Positions 17,376 through 25,704 of a DNA stretch of 64,000 bases are shown in pieces. The DNA is taken from positions 1 to 64,000 of the forward strand of contig NZ_JABX01000015.1 in assembly GCF_001469165.1 (NCBI RefSeq), given 5' to 3'. Source of the stretch: Thiohalocapsa sp. ML1. Lineage in GTDB: Bacteria; Pseudomonadota; Gammaproteobacteria; Chromatiales; Chromatiaceae. Made by a program: the position numbers and the translations under genes. The notes under the pieces were generated by a model. The model ran no database searches. It saw only the letters and a program-made list of their open reading frames with translations, and was not told the DNA's origin. Every line of letters begins with the position of its first letter. The stretch's first letter is position 1.

Positions 17376-18860
17376 CTAGAACCGCGGCAGGTCCGGAAAC
17401 TTGAGCTGGCCATGATGCACATGCATCGCGCCGAATTCCGCGCAGCGGTGCAGCGTTGGCACGGCCTTGCCGGGGTTCAGCAGGCCATGCGGGTCGAAGG
17501 CGGCCTTCACCGCGTGCATCTGCGAGAGCTCCTGCGTATTGAACTGCACGCACATCTGGTTCAGCTTCTCGACGCCGACGCCGTGCTCGCCGGTCACGGT
17601 GCCGCCGACCTCGACGCACAGCTCCAGGATGTCGCCGCCTAAGTCCTCGGCGCGGTCGAGCTCGCCCGGGATGTTGGCGTCGTAGAGTATCAACGGGTGC
17701 AGGTTGCCGTCGCCGGCGTGGAAGACGTTCGCGACGCGCAGCCCATACTGGTCGGCCAGCTCCGCGATGCGGTTCAGCACCGTCGGCAGCGCTTTGCGCG
17801 GGATGGTGCCGTCCATGCAGTAATAGTCCGGCGACAGGCGCCCGACGGCCGGGAAGGCGGCCTTGCGGCCCTTCCAGAAGGCGAGCCGCTCGGCATCGTC
17901 GCGGGCCGTGCGCACGTCCGTGGCGCCGGCGGCGAGCAGCAGCTCGCGCACGCGCATGACCTCCACCGACACCTCGGCGTTGAAGCCGTCCAGCTCGCAG
18001 ATCAGGATGGCCGCGGCGTCCACCGGATAGCCCGCGTGCACGAAGTCCTCCGCCGCGCGGATGGCCGGGTTGTCCATCATCTCCAGCCCCGCCGGCACGA
18101 TGCCCGCCCCGATGAGCTCTGCCACCGCGGCGCCGGCGCTCTCGACACTGTCGAAGGCGGCCAGCAGCGCCTGCGCGCGCTCCGGCTGCGGCAGGAGCTT
18201 CACCGTGACCTCGACGATGACCGCGAGCATGCCCTCGGAGCCCGTCATCAGCGCGAGCAGATCAAGCCCCGGCGCGTCCAGTGCCGCACTGCCCACCTCG
18301 AACAGCTCGCCATCGATGGTGACGAGCTTGAGACCCACGATGTTGTGCACCGTGAGCCCGTACTTGAGGCAGTGCACGCCGCCCGAGTTCTCCGCGACGT
18401 TGCCGCCGATGGTGCAGGCGATCTGGCTGGACGGGTCCGGCGCGTAGTAGAGCCCGAAGGGCGCCGCCGCCTCGCTGATGGCGAGGTTGCGCACGCCGGG
18501 CTCCACGCGCGCCGTGCGGTTGTCCGGGTCGATGTCGATCAGCCGGTTGAACTTGGCCAGCGACAGCAGCACGCCGTCGGCGAGCGGCAGCGCACCGCCG
18601 GACAGCCCCGTGCCGGCGCCGCGCGCCACCACCGGCACGCCCTGCGCGCTGCAGAGCCGAAGCACCGCCTGCACCTGCTCGACCGTCGCGGGCAGCACCA
18701 CCGCCAGCGGGCGCTGTGTAAAGGCCGTCAACCCATCGCACTCGTAGGGGCCGAGCTCCGCCGGCGTGGCCAGCACGGAGGCCGCGGGCAGGATGCGCCT
18801 CAGCCGGTCGATGATTTCGGGCTTGGGGTTCAGCGGGCGTTCGTCGGGGATTCTGGGCAT
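17376..18860 (-). CDS. glcD: Glycolate oxidase FAD-linked catalytic subunit
   Basis: GlcD, 494 aa, usual length. FAD-binding type 4 domain: VPVVARGAGTGLSGGALPL, PDPSSQIACTIGGNVAENSGG and KYGLTVHNIVGLKLV. The C-terminal FAD-oxidase domain has NVFHAGDGNLHPLILYD and GTVTGEHGVGVEKL, with the conserved His residues. It catalyses glycolate (or D-lactate) oxidation, passing electrons through GlcE and GlcF. Start ATG 18860 is preferred because the longer frame upstream is a leftover of an Rpn-type gene. It is first in the minus-strand series glcD, NYN, vapBC, glcE, glcF. Confidence 0.92.
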   Translation of the reverse strand: MPRIPDERPLNPKPEIIDRLRRILPAASVLATPAELGPYECDGLTAFTQRPLAVVLPATVEQVQAVLRLCSAQGVPVVARGAGTGLSGGALPLADGVLLSLAKFNRLIDIDPDNRTARVEPGVRNLAISEAAAPFGLYYAPDPSSQIACTIGGNVAENSGGVHCLKYGLTVHNIVGLKLVTIDGELFEVGSAALDAPGLDLLALMTGSEGMLAVIVEVTVKLLPQPERAQALLAAFDSVESAGAAVAELIGAGIVPAGLEMMDNPAIRAAEDFVHAGYPVDAAAILICELDGFNAEVSVEVMRVRELLLAAGATDVRTARDDAERLAFWKGRKAAFPAVGRLSPDYYCMDGTIPRKALPTVLNRIAELADQYGLRVANVFHAGDGNLHPLILYDANIPGELDRAEDLGGDILELCVEVGGTVTGEHGVGVEKLNQMCVQFNTQELSQMHAVKAAFDPHGLLNPGKAVPTLHRCAEFGAMHVHHGQLKFPDLPRF

Positions 18861-18879
18861 GGTTGGCCTGTACGTGACT

Positions 18880-18909
18880 CGTCGCATCTCCGCGGTATTC
18901 ATCCACGGG
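18880..18909 (-). pseudogene. 30-bp remnant of an Rpn-type nuclease gene
   Basis: Minus-strand codons WMNTAEMRRVT match WMNTPEMRRVM of the intact gene at 19000-19947 with high nucleotide identity over about 30 bp. This shows a second, almost wholly deleted copy just upstream of glcD. Confidence 0.6.
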
Positions 18910-18999
18910 AATGAACGCCGCCTAAGCAGGCCCGGCAAAGCCGAAGCCGGGTGCCGGGATTGCAGCATCCGCTCGTTGTCGTTCAGATGCCCGCCGATT

Positions 19000-19947
19000 T
19001 CAATCCGCGGAGGCGTCCTTGAGCAGGGCCTTCAGACGCTCGATCTCCGCCTGCGCGTGCTCCTTCTCCGCCTGCGCGCGCTCCTTCTCCGCCTGCGCGC
19101 GCTCCTTCTCCGCGCGCTCGCGCGTGATGTCTGCCTGCGCCCGTTCCTTCTCCGCGCGCTCGCGCGCCTTCTCTGTCTGCTCGCGCTCAAGGTCGGCGGT
19201 GAGCTGATCGATGCGCCGCTGGATGGTCTTCTGCTGGCGCAGGTAGTTCTGCCGCGCCTGGTAGGCATGGTAGGCGCGCTCTTTCTCGGAAAAGCCTTGC
19301 ATGGTGCTCATGACGCGTCGCATCTCCGGGGTGTTCATCCACGGCGGCAGGTTGTCGGGGTCCAGGTACTCGCCCTCGACGAACAGCTTGAGCCACCGCT
19401 CTTCTTCGCTCGCCACCGCCACCTGCCCGGCGGCCTGCTGCGCAGCCGTCGCATGCTCGGCGGCGAACTTGGGCAGCTCGAACAGCGCAACGCAGCCGTG
19501 GTCCAGCAATGGGCGGCCCGCGGCGTCGCAGAAGCGGTAGCGGTGCGCGTAGCCGGGCACAGCCGGCAGCAGGGTCTCGCCCAACAGCCAAATGGCGTAG
19601 GTGGGCTTGAGCTCAAGATAGTCCTCTCCGCTCGCGAGCTGAGAGCTGTAAAGATCCGCCCAGCCGTAGAGGATGCGCGCGGGCAGCTCCGGCAGCACCA
19701 GGAGCTGAATTTCGATCTGGTACAGGCAGCCGGCCGCGTCGCGCGCCTTCACGTCGACGATGCTGAGCTTGTCGTCCAGAAACTCCCGCTCGTTGTAGGG
19801 GTTGAGAATGACCACATCCACGATCGGCGCCGGCAGCTCCCCACCGAGCATGGCGTTGAGAAAGTGCACGAGCAGGTCTCGATTGGCCTCGGCACCCAAA
19901 AGTGCCTTGAAGACGCAGTCGATCTTGGGGTCGATGGCGTGGCGCAT
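19000..19947 (-). CDS. Rpn-family PD-(D/E)XK nuclease
   Basis: A 315-aa protein of the Rpn (recombination-promoting nuclease; PDDEXK transposase-like) family. DPKIDCVFKALLGAEANRDLL is the family N-terminus. Nuclease core: KLSIVDVKARDAAGCLYQIEIQ, giving Asp and Glu-x-Gln. A YWADLYS-like segment (LYGWADLYSSQL) and PPWMNTPEMRRVM follow. The C-terminal about 60 residues are a highly charged coiled coil built from 7-residue ERAQAEK repeats. The repetitive codons make this part prone to length change. Homologues enhance RecA-independent recombination and DNA cleavage and are often multi-copy. Confidence 0.85.
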   Translation of the reverse strand: MRHAIDPKIDCVFKALLGAEANRDLLVHFLNAMLGGELPAPIVDVVILNPYNEREFLDDKLSIVDVKARDAAGCLYQIEIQLLVLPELPARILYGWADLYSSQLASGEDYLELKPTYAIWLLGETLLPAVPGYAHRYRFCDAAGRPLLDHGCVALFELPKFAAEHATAAQQAAGQVAVASEEERWLKLFVEGEYLDPDNLPPWMNTPEMRRVMSTMQGFSEKERAYHAYQARQNYLRQQKTIQRRIDQLTADLEREQTEKARERAEKERAQADITRERAEKERAQAEKERAQAEKEHAQAEIERLKALLKDASAD

Positions 19948-20002
19948 GCACAGAGCATAGCCCGGCGCGGGGCTCGCGGGAATGTGCGCGGCCTGCGGGG
20001 GC

Positions 20003-20066
20003 AGGGCCGAGGGCCAAGGGAGCCCTCCTTGGCCCTTGGCCCTTGGCCCTTGGCCCTTGGCCCTCG
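20003..20066 (-). terminator. 7-bp repeat hairpin after the 68-aa gene
   Basis: GGGCCGAGGGCCAAGGG pairs with tandem CTTGGCC units across a short AGCCCTC loop. The array ends about 20 nt past the stop codon of the gene at 20086-20292 (minus strand). Terminator role inferred. Confidence 0.5.
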
Positions 20067-20085
20067 GTTCTGCGACTCCGCCTCG

Positions 20086-20292
20086 CTAAAACTGGCCCTC
20101 GTCCAAGGGGTAGGTCCGCGAGCTGCCGTCGCGCACCTTGTACAGGGTCAGGGTCAGCGCCTCGTACTCCACCCCCGTGGCACTGTCGCGCTCCGCCAGC
20201 TCGAAGGCCTTGGAGCGTGCCAGCCGGCCGTTGGTGAGGTTCCGGGACTGCGCCGAGCGGACTCGAATGTTGCCGAGGTGCTTATCCGTCAT
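20086..20292 (-). CDS. Small protein of unknown function
   Basis: A 68-aa protein starting MTDKHLGNIRVRSAQSRN. It has no membrane segment or signal. It contains a predicted strand-rich end (EALTLTLYKVRDGSSRTYPLDEGQF). I do not recognise the family. It is placed between the frameshifted antitoxin gene and the Rpn nuclease gene on the same strand. The ATG at 20292 was chosen because codons upstream are low-complexity. Confidence 0.5.
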   Translation of the reverse strand: MTDKHLGNIRVRSAQSRNLTNGRLARSKAFELAERDSATGVEYEALTLTLYKVRDGSSRTYPLDEGQF

Positions 20293-20387
20293 GGGCGGCG
20301 TTGGGTTGGTTGGTTCCTCTCGCGCCCAGGCTCGGAGCCTCGGCACCGGGCGCGCATCGACCCCGGACGACCCGCTCGGCTTCGCCG

Positions 20388-20706
20388 TCAAGCGCCGCCG
20401 TGCGGCACGAGCCGAATCTCAAGCTCGCATCCGACCGCAGCGGCATAGCGCTTCAAGGTCGCGATCGAGGGTGCATGCTTCCCCCCCGGATTCCAACCTG
20501 GACACCGCGCTCTTGGTCGTGCCCATGCGGAGCGCCACGGCGTCCTGCGTCAGACCGGCCTTGGCTCTTGCCTTCAGCATTTCATCCGCAAGGGCATAGT
20601 CAAGCGCCAGGCTCTCATAGGCGTCCTCGAAGCCGGGTCGCTGCTTCGCCTTGGCCAGAAACGCGTCGTGGTCGTGGGCAACGGGGTGGTATTTCAGCTC
20701 AGCCAT
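20388..20706 (-). pseudogene. XRE-family antitoxin broken by a frameshift in a G7 run
   Basis: A helix-turn-helix antitoxin of the HigA/RelB-associated XRE type. From ATG 20706 (with a strong AAGGAGGT site just upstream) the frame reads LKARAKAGLTQDAVALRMGTTKSAVSRLESGG. At plus-strand 20481-20487 there are seven C's (seven G's on the coding strand). With six, the frame would continue as KHAPSIATLKRYAAAVGCE and LEIRLVPHGG to a stop at 20388, the full normal family end. As given, a spurious tail stops at 20419. This is either a sequencing error or a real slippage site. No toxin gene is adjacent. Confidence 0.8.
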
Positions 20707-20720
20707 TACGTACCTCCTTG

Positions 20721-20829
20721 TGCTCGTGCCGAGCCTCTGCCTCGGCGCGCTGTCCGGCGGCTCTGCCGCCCGGGACGCGCACTGCCGGCAGAGCCGGCGA
20801 ACGGGGTGCCGAGGCGGAGCCTCGGCACC
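20721..20829. repeat. REP palindrome block 1
   Basis: Three linked palindromes: GTGCCGAG-CTCTGC-CTCGGC, GGCGGCTCTGCCGCC and GCCGGCAGAGCCGGC, then GGTGCCGAGGCGGAGCCTCGGCACC split by symmetry. The same trio recurs at 21141-21262, 21972-22079, 24899-25083 and 25705-25909, all within 5 kb of the RAYT gene. Confidence 0.8.
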
Positions 20830-21107
20830 AGTCCAACGAACACCTCCACCAGCCGCAGGCGCAGCGGCAGCCCGACGTTCAACCCCATGCCCCGCTGGGC
20901 AAGGTAGCGATGATTGCGCGCGGTGAAGTCGAGCAGGTCCTGCACCACCCGCAGCGCCTGCGCCTCCGGCAGCGGGCTCGGCCGCGCGAGGCGCGCCGCG
21001 AGGTCCGCCGGCACGCCGATGTTGTTGATGGTCAGCGCGCCGTGCAGCGCGCCAACGGCGGCGGCGCCGTGGCGCGCCTCAATGCGGTCGATGTGGTTGT
21101 GCGTCAT
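20829..21107 (-). pseudogene. N-terminal fragment of an NLR-like protein
   Basis: From ATG 21107 about 93 residues match the N-terminus of the NACHT protein at 22161-24866: HIDRIEAR-x-GAAAVGALHG, LTINNIGVPADLAARLARPS, and EVF/EVY at the end. The similarity extends about 100 bp upstream of both start codons. The frame then falls into REP block 1 and stops, so the NACHT and FGE parts are missing. A duplicated and truncated copy. Confidence 0.8.
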
Positions 21108-21140
21108 GTCGGCGCCTCCAGGCCGGGCTCATCGGTCCAC

Positions 21141-21262
21141 GCGTGCCGAGGCGCTGCCGCCCGGCACGTGCACTGCCGGCAGAGCCGGCGAGCGCGGTGC
21201 CGAGGCGGAGCCTCGGCACCAGAGGGGGCTGTGCTCGTGCCGACTCGGAGCCTCGGCACCAG
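21141..21262. repeat. REP palindrome block 2
   Basis: Same palindrome set as block 1, followed by an extra GACTCGGAGCCTCGGCACC half site. The sequence around 21360-21410 (caaagacacggagaagagc on the minus strand) belongs to a widespread intergenic repeat also present, in a variant, at 21904-21945. No gene lies between 21108 and 21465. Confidence 0.75.
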
Positions 21263-21465
21263 ACGGAAAAGCGTGGACGCCGGGATCGCCGGGTCCCGGC
21301 AGCGGCGTGCGAGCCCCGCGTCTTCCGCGCCGCTGCCGCTCCTTCGCCCACCGCGCGCGCTGCTTGCCACGGCGCTCTTCTCCGTGTCTTTGTGACTCCG
21401 TGTGAGCCCTTCTTCCTCGTGCCGAGGCGAAGCCGCGGCCCGAGCCCGAGCGTCACCGGCGCACC

Positions 21466-21705
21466 TTACAAGAGCTTGACCAGCGCGGTGACCAGACCGG
21501 CCTGTGCCAGCAGCAAGCCGGCGATCCATTTGATCAGGTCGTTCTTGGCCGCTTCGAGCTCGGCCTTGAGATAGTCTTTGGTGACGAGGTCCGTACCGGT
21601 CGCCTCGGCGAAGGCCTCGGCGATCGCCTCCGCCTGCTCCGGCGGCAAACCGCCGGATTCCAGGCGCTTGGTGAACTTCAAAGTGTCGAAGGTGATGCTG
21701 GCCAT
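21466..21705 (-). CDS. DUF1640-like small coiled-coil membrane protein
   Basis: A 79-aa protein beginning MASITFDTLKFTKRLESGG, then a helical stretch (EQAEAIAEAFAEATG, DYLKAELEAAKNDLIKW). It ends with a hydrophobic helix (IAGLLLAQAGLVTALVKLL), the compact layout of bacterial DUF1640 proteins related to mitochondrial CCDC90/MCUR1. It likely forms a coiled-coil oligomer anchored by its C-terminal helix; function unknown. The ATG at 21705 is used as it matches the family start; an upstream ATG at 21741 is possible. It sits between NLR gene fragments and REP blocks. Confidence 0.75.
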   Translation of the reverse strand: MASITFDTLKFTKRLESGGLPPEQAEAIAEAFAEATGTDLVTKDYLKAELEAAKNDLIKWIAGLLLAQAGLVTALVKLL

Positions 21706-21822
21706 TGCTTGCCCGGGCGTCGTCGCGTGCTGGGAGGTCATGCACGCAAGCCGGAAGCGTACAGGGTCGGCTGGTGAAGCGACAAGCCACCGGACCAGCG
21801 GGCACCGGTTGATCCAGGGGCG

Positions 21823-22079
21823 GCGGTGCCGAGGCGGAGCCTCGGCACCAGAGGGGCCTTGGCACCAGTGCAGAGGCTCCGTCTCGGCACGCGCGGGGCG
21901 CAGAAGAGGTCTCGCACGGAGGCACAAAGACACGGAGGAAGCAGCGGGGTGCTCGGCTTTGCGGCTCGCGCTCGTGCCGAGGCTCTGCCTCGGCACGCCG
22001 TGCGGCGGCTCTGCCGCCCGGAACGCGCACGGCCGGCGGAGCCGGCGAGCGCGGTGCCGAGGCGGAGCCTCGGCACCTG
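21823..22079. repeat. REP palindrome blocks 3 and 4
   Basis: 21823-21896 holds two GTGCCGAGGC-type palindromes. 21972-22079 holds the full trio as in block 1. Between them lies the intergenic repeat acggaggcacaaagacacgg (21915-21934). Confidence 0.75.
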
Positions 22080-22118
22080 GCCCATGGACGGTGCCGGCAG
22101 ACAGCGACGCGGCGGATC

Positions 22119-22146
22119 AGAGGACAGAGGACAGAGGACAGAGGAC
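22119..22146. repeat. 7-bp tandem repeat downstream of NLR gene 1
   Basis: Four copies of AGAGGAC. The equivalent position after NLR gene 2 (25946-25959) has two copies in otherwise almost identical flanking DNA, so the repeat number varies. Confidence 0.7.
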
Positions 22147-22160
22147 AGAGGGACCAGAGA

Positions 22161-24866
22161 TCAGCGGCGAATAGATGGGGACAGACACAGGCGCAACCCG
22201 ACGTTGAGGTAGCGGGGGTCGGGGTCGAGGTCGTAGCGGGACGAGCAGCGCGCGGACCTGCGGTAGTGGAGGAATGCACCGCCGCGCAACACGCGCCCAG
22301 CAGACCCGGAGGGATCCTCGCGGGCGGCGCGGCCGGCGGCGTCCTCGGGGTACGGATAGGGCTCGACACGGCTGCGCGTCCACTCCCAGACGTTGCCGGC
22401 CAGCTCCTCGCAGCCGTAGGGCGACGCACCCGCCGCGTAGCAGCCCACCGGGGAGACGCGGCCGATATCCATGTTGAAGTTCATGCGCTCGGCGTCGGGC
22501 GCGTCGCCCCAGGGGTAGCGGCGCCGCGGCTCGGGATTGTCGATGAGCGCCGGGTCGCGCCCGAGGTCCGCCGCGATCTGCGCCAGCGGGCGGATCAGCG
22601 CGCCGCCGGGTGCCGGGATGCGCTCGCCGCCCTTGGCCGCCTGCTCCCACTCGGGCTCCGAGGGCAGGGTCACGCGCCAGCCCGCTGGCAGCAGCCCACG
22701 GCTCTGCCAATGCTCGGTGAGCCAGTCGACACAGGCCATGGCCTCGTGCCAGGAGACCCACACCACGGGAGTGTTCGCCGGGGCGCGCAGGCTGTCCGCG
22801 TCCTCGGCCTCGCGCCCGGCGGCGGCGAGATAGGCCCGCCAGTGCGCCACCGTCAGCGGCCAGCGCGCGAGCCAGTAGCCGTAGTCGATCCGGTGCGGCC
22901 CGGCGCCCGTCTTTTCGTCCCCATGAGCCTCCGTGTCCGTGGCGCCGAGGAAGAACCGCCCCGCCGGCACCCGGCAGAATTCCATGGCGTCCAGCGTCAG
23001 CGCGCCGGGGCGCGGGTCGCCGGCGGCGGCGATGTGCTCGCCGATGCGTACCCGCCGCTCGGCCGGCACGCCCTGCCCGCGCATGCCGTCCGTCCAGAGC
23101 CGATTGCGGAGCCGCACCCAGGCCTCGGGGCTCACGCCGTCGCTGCCCATGTCCGCGAGCGCCGCCGCAACCAGCTCGGCATGCGCACCGTGCTCGGTCT
23201 CGGCGGCATCCAGCAAGGCGGTGAGCAAGGCCGCGGCGATGATGTCCTGCTCCTGACGCAAGCCGATATAGCCGAGCGCGAGCAACAGCGTCTCGCGCCA
23301 CTCCGCTGCGCCGGCATGCGTCACCAGGGTGCGCACCAGGCCCGCCTGCCCATCGGGCTCTTGCAGCCCGTCGGCGAGCGCCAATCCGGCGAGGTACTCC
23401 ATGAAGGTCAGATGCAGAAACCCGAACCGGTTGCCGCCGCGGTCGATGAGCAGCCCCGAGTGCTCGCGTACGTCGTGCAGAAATGCCTCCGCCGCCTGCT
23501 CCGGGTCCGGCTCGCCGCGGTCCTGGAATCGGGACCGCAGCCAGCTCAGCAGCGCGGTATCCGCCACCAGGCCCTGCCCTGGCGCGGTCTGCTGCATCCA
23601 CAGGGCCAGCGGCTTCAACAGGCGGCGCAACGCGATCTCGTTCGGTAACGCCGCCGGCACGAAGCCGGGGCTGCGCCCATAGAGCCATCCCTGCAGCAGG
23701 CTCTGCACGTACTGTTCGTAAAGGCGCACCCGCTGGCGGGGCAGCTCTACCTGATTGCGCTTCTGGATGACCAGCATGGTGAGCAGCAGCGGGTTCGACG
23801 CGAGCTTGCGCACACCGGGGTTGCCGCGCACCGCCGCCAGCAGCGCCTCGGTCTCTCGTGCGGCGCTGTACACCGGCCCGCCGGATGGGCCGCCCGGATC
23901 GGCCAGGCACAAGCGCTCCACGACGCCGGTCCAGCGGCGCAGGAAGGCCTCGATCTCGGCGTCGCCGAAGTCGAGCAGCGTGCACTCGCGCAGACCCTCC
24001 ACCTGGGTCAACCGCACCTTGCCGTAGCCGACGATGCGGCTGGTCAGCACCACCCGGTTGCCGCAGGGGCTGAAACGGCACAAAAAGGACTGCACCCGAT
24101 CCACCACGACGCTGCGCCAGGAGAGCTCGCGCACCTCGTCCAGCCCGTCGAGCAATAGCAGGACGCGGCCCTCGTGAAGGCGTTGCTCCAAGAGCGCATC
24201 GAGGCCGTGAATGTCGAAATGCGCGGCAAAAAAGCCGGTGATGAAGCCCTTGAGGCTCAACTGCGCGTCCTGCCGGCGGAGCCGGTCCGCATACTCCGCC
24301 AGCGGCAGGCGCAGCGGCAGAAGCTCCGCTTGCCCCGCATCCAGGCCGAGCTTCCCGCCCTGCCCGGTCGCGAACGCAAGCGCCAGATAACCCAGGAGCG
24401 TCGACTTGCCGGAGCCGGGATCCCCCAACACGACCAAGGTCGCGTGCTCGCGCACCAGATCCAGCACCGGGCGCGGCCCGTCCGGCCGCCCGCCCAGCGC
24501 CGCGCGCTCCTCCGCGCCCATGGCGCGGCCGGCCACGCGCAAGGTCTCGTCGAGCGTATCCGCCTGCGGCAGGATCAGCCTTGCATGCGGCGGCACATAG
24601 ACCTCGGCGAGCGGCATCCGCGGCGGCACGCCGTGCGTGTTGCCCATGCCCTTCAACGGCAAAAAGCGGTAATAGCGCTCGACGTACTGGAGCAGATCGC
24701 CCGCGACCCGCAGCGCTTGGTCCTCCGGCAGCGGGCTCGGCCGCGCGAGCCGCGCCGCGAGGTCCGCCGGCACGCCGATGTTGTTGATGGTCAGCGCGCC
24801 GTGCAGCGCGCCGACGGCGGCGGCGCCGTTGCGGGCCTCAATGCGGTCGATGTGGTTGTACGTCAT
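22161..24866 (-). CDS. NACHT-FGE protein (NLR-like STAND sensor), copy 1
   Basis: A 901-aa STAND NTPase. Residues 1-31 hold a short Gly/Ala/Asn motif (HIDRIEARNGAAAVGALHG, then LTINN) shared with the neighbouring NLR system. The NACHT domain has Walker A GDPGSGKS (148-155), Walker B LLLLDGLDEV (236-245), and sensor region VVLTSRIVGYG. A helical winged-helix and arm region follows (FLHLTFMEYLAGLALADGL). Residues about 615-901 form an FGE/SUMF1-type domain: VPAGRFFLGA, YWLARWPLTV, VSWHEAMACVDWL, RVTLPSEPEWEQAAKGG, ELAGNVWEWTRS and RVLRGGAF. FGE domains in such sensors act as C-type-lectin-like ligand binders. Residues 866-888 look DGR-diversified. Cytoplasmic immune-type receptor inferred. Confidence 0.88.
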   Translation of the reverse strand: MTYNHIDRIEARNGAAAVGALHGALTINNIGVPADLAARLARPSPLPEDQALRVAGDLLQYVERYYRFLPLKGMGNTHGVPPRMPLAEVYVPPHARLILPQADTLDETLRVAGRAMGAEERAALGGRPDGPRPVLDLVREHATLVVLGDPGSGKSTLLGYLALAFATGQGGKLGLDAGQAELLPLRLPLAEYADRLRRQDAQLSLKGFITGFFAAHFDIHGLDALLEQRLHEGRVLLLLDGLDEVRELSWRSVVVDRVQSFLCRFSPCGNRVVLTSRIVGYGKVRLTQVEGLRECTLLDFGDAEIEAFLRRWTGVVERLCLADPGGPSGGPVYSAARETEALLAAVRGNPGVRKLASNPLLLTMLVIQKRNQVELPRQRVRLYEQYVQSLLQGWLYGRSPGFVPAALPNEIALRRLLKPLALWMQQTAPGQGLVADTALLSWLRSRFQDRGEPDPEQAAEAFLHDVREHSGLLIDRGGNRFGFLHLTFMEYLAGLALADGLQEPDGQAGLVRTLVTHAGAAEWRETLLLALGYIGLRQEQDIIAAALLTALLDAAETEHGAHAELVAAALADMGSDGVSPEAWVRLRNRLWTDGMRGQGVPAERRVRIGEHIAAAGDPRPGALTLDAMEFCRVPAGRFFLGATDTEAHGDEKTGAGPHRIDYGYWLARWPLTVAHWRAYLAAAGREAEDADSLRAPANTPVVWVSWHEAMACVDWLTEHWQSRGLLPAGWRVTLPSEPEWEQAAKGGERIPAPGGALIRPLAQIAADLGRDPALIDNPEPRRRYPWGDAPDAERMNFNMDIGRVSPVGCYAAGASPYGCEELAGNVWEWTRSRVEPYPYPEDAAGRAAREDPSGSAGRVLRGGAFLHYRRSARCSSRYDLDPDPRYLNVGLRLCLSPSIRR
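22203..22271 (-). other. Candidate DGR variable region, NLR copy 1
   Basis: Twenty-three codons after GGAF. Compared with 26016-26087, 13 codons differ, every one ends in C in both copies, and differences occur only at codon positions 1 and 2. The intervening Arg, Ala, Cys, Ser, Pro and Asp codons are identical. The implied template has AAC at each variable codon, giving the R-N-N-N-x-P-D-N-R-N-N-N-x-GLRL pattern typical of DGR targets. Confidence 0.8.
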
Positions 24867-24898
24867 GTCGGCGCCTCCAGGCCGGGCTCATCGGTCCA

Positions 24899-25083
24899 CG
24901 CGTACCGAGGCGCTGCCGCCCGGCACGGGCACTGCCGGCAGAGCCGGCGAGCGCGGTGCCGAGGCGGAGCCTCGGCACCAGAGGGCTGTGCGAGCCCCGG
25001 CACCAGAGGGGTCTGTGCTCGTGCCGAGGCTCTGCCTCGGCACGTCCTCCGGCGGCTCTGCCGCCCGCGTCCGTCCGGCACCG
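24899..25083. repeat. REP palindrome blocks 5 and 6, abutting the RAYT gene
   Basis: Same trio of palindromes as block 1, followed by a second partial set (25014-25083) that ends two bases before the RAYT stop codon. The part upstream of NLR copy 1 is near-identical to that upstream of the truncated copy at 20829-21107. Confidence 0.8.
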
Positions 25084-25084
25084 G

Positions 25085-25621
25085 CTAGACCAGCGCGGTG
25101 ATCGGCAGCACGGCTTCGCCGCCATGGTAGTTGCGCCAACTGGAATAGCGCCAGCACCCGGGGTCGTCGACGTAGCCGCGCTTGACTGGGTTGTAGTGGA
25201 TGTAGTCGAGCTTCTGGTGCAGCATCGCCTCGCCCTGGATGAGCTGCGGATGGCTCCCCTCCTGCCAGAACTGGTGGGTCTGCGCGGCCTTGTGCGGCGC
25301 CTTGTGGAACCGCAACTGCCTCAGCGCCCATTGCCGGTCGTGTGCGGCCAGCCAGTCGATGCACTGCCGCGCGGTGAACGACTTGAAGTCCCCGAGCTCC
25401 TTCGGCAGGTCCGGCGACGACGCCACCAGGTGCAGGTGATTCTCCATCAGCACGTAGCCATGCAGCAGGAGCCGGTCGTGCGCCTGCAGAAAGCGCAGGG
25501 AGTCGAGGACGATGCCGGCCAGGGCGGGGTTGCCGAAGACCGGCAGCCAGTTGACCACGGAACAGGTGAGAAAGTACGGCTCACCGCCGTCGGTGACGAC
25601 CTTGTAGCGGCTCTTGCCCAT
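25085..25621 (-). CDS. REP-associated tyrosine transposase (RAYT, Y1 family)
   Basis: A complete 178-aa Y1/HUH single-strand transposase. After the N-terminal YFLTCSVVNWLPVF strand comes HGYVLMENHLHLV, the HUH metal site. YIHYNPVKRGYVDDPGCWRYSS supplies the catalytic Tyr region and the family-specific W-x-YSS block. RAYTs mobilise or maintain REP palindromes and are normally single-copy domesticated genes. This one is bracketed on both sides by GTGCCGAGGC-type palindromes, so those are probably its REPs. It lies between the two NLR genes, on the same strand. Confidence 0.9.
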   Translation of the reverse strand: MGKSRYKVVTDGGEPYFLTCSVVNWLPVFGNPALAGIVLDSLRFLQAHDRLLLHGYVLMENHLHLVASSPDLPKELGDFKSFTARQCIDWLAAHDRQWALRQLRFHKAPHKAAQTHQFWQEGSHPQLIQGEAMLHQKLDYIHYNPVKRGYVDDPGCWRYSSWRNYHGGEAVLPITALV

Positions 25622-25704
25622 GTGCGTCCTCCGCGCTGGTCCTGGTGCTGTGTGTCCGGCGGCTCGCCGTCTGCGCTGCGCGTGCCGCGGTGTGCATGTT
25701 GCCG

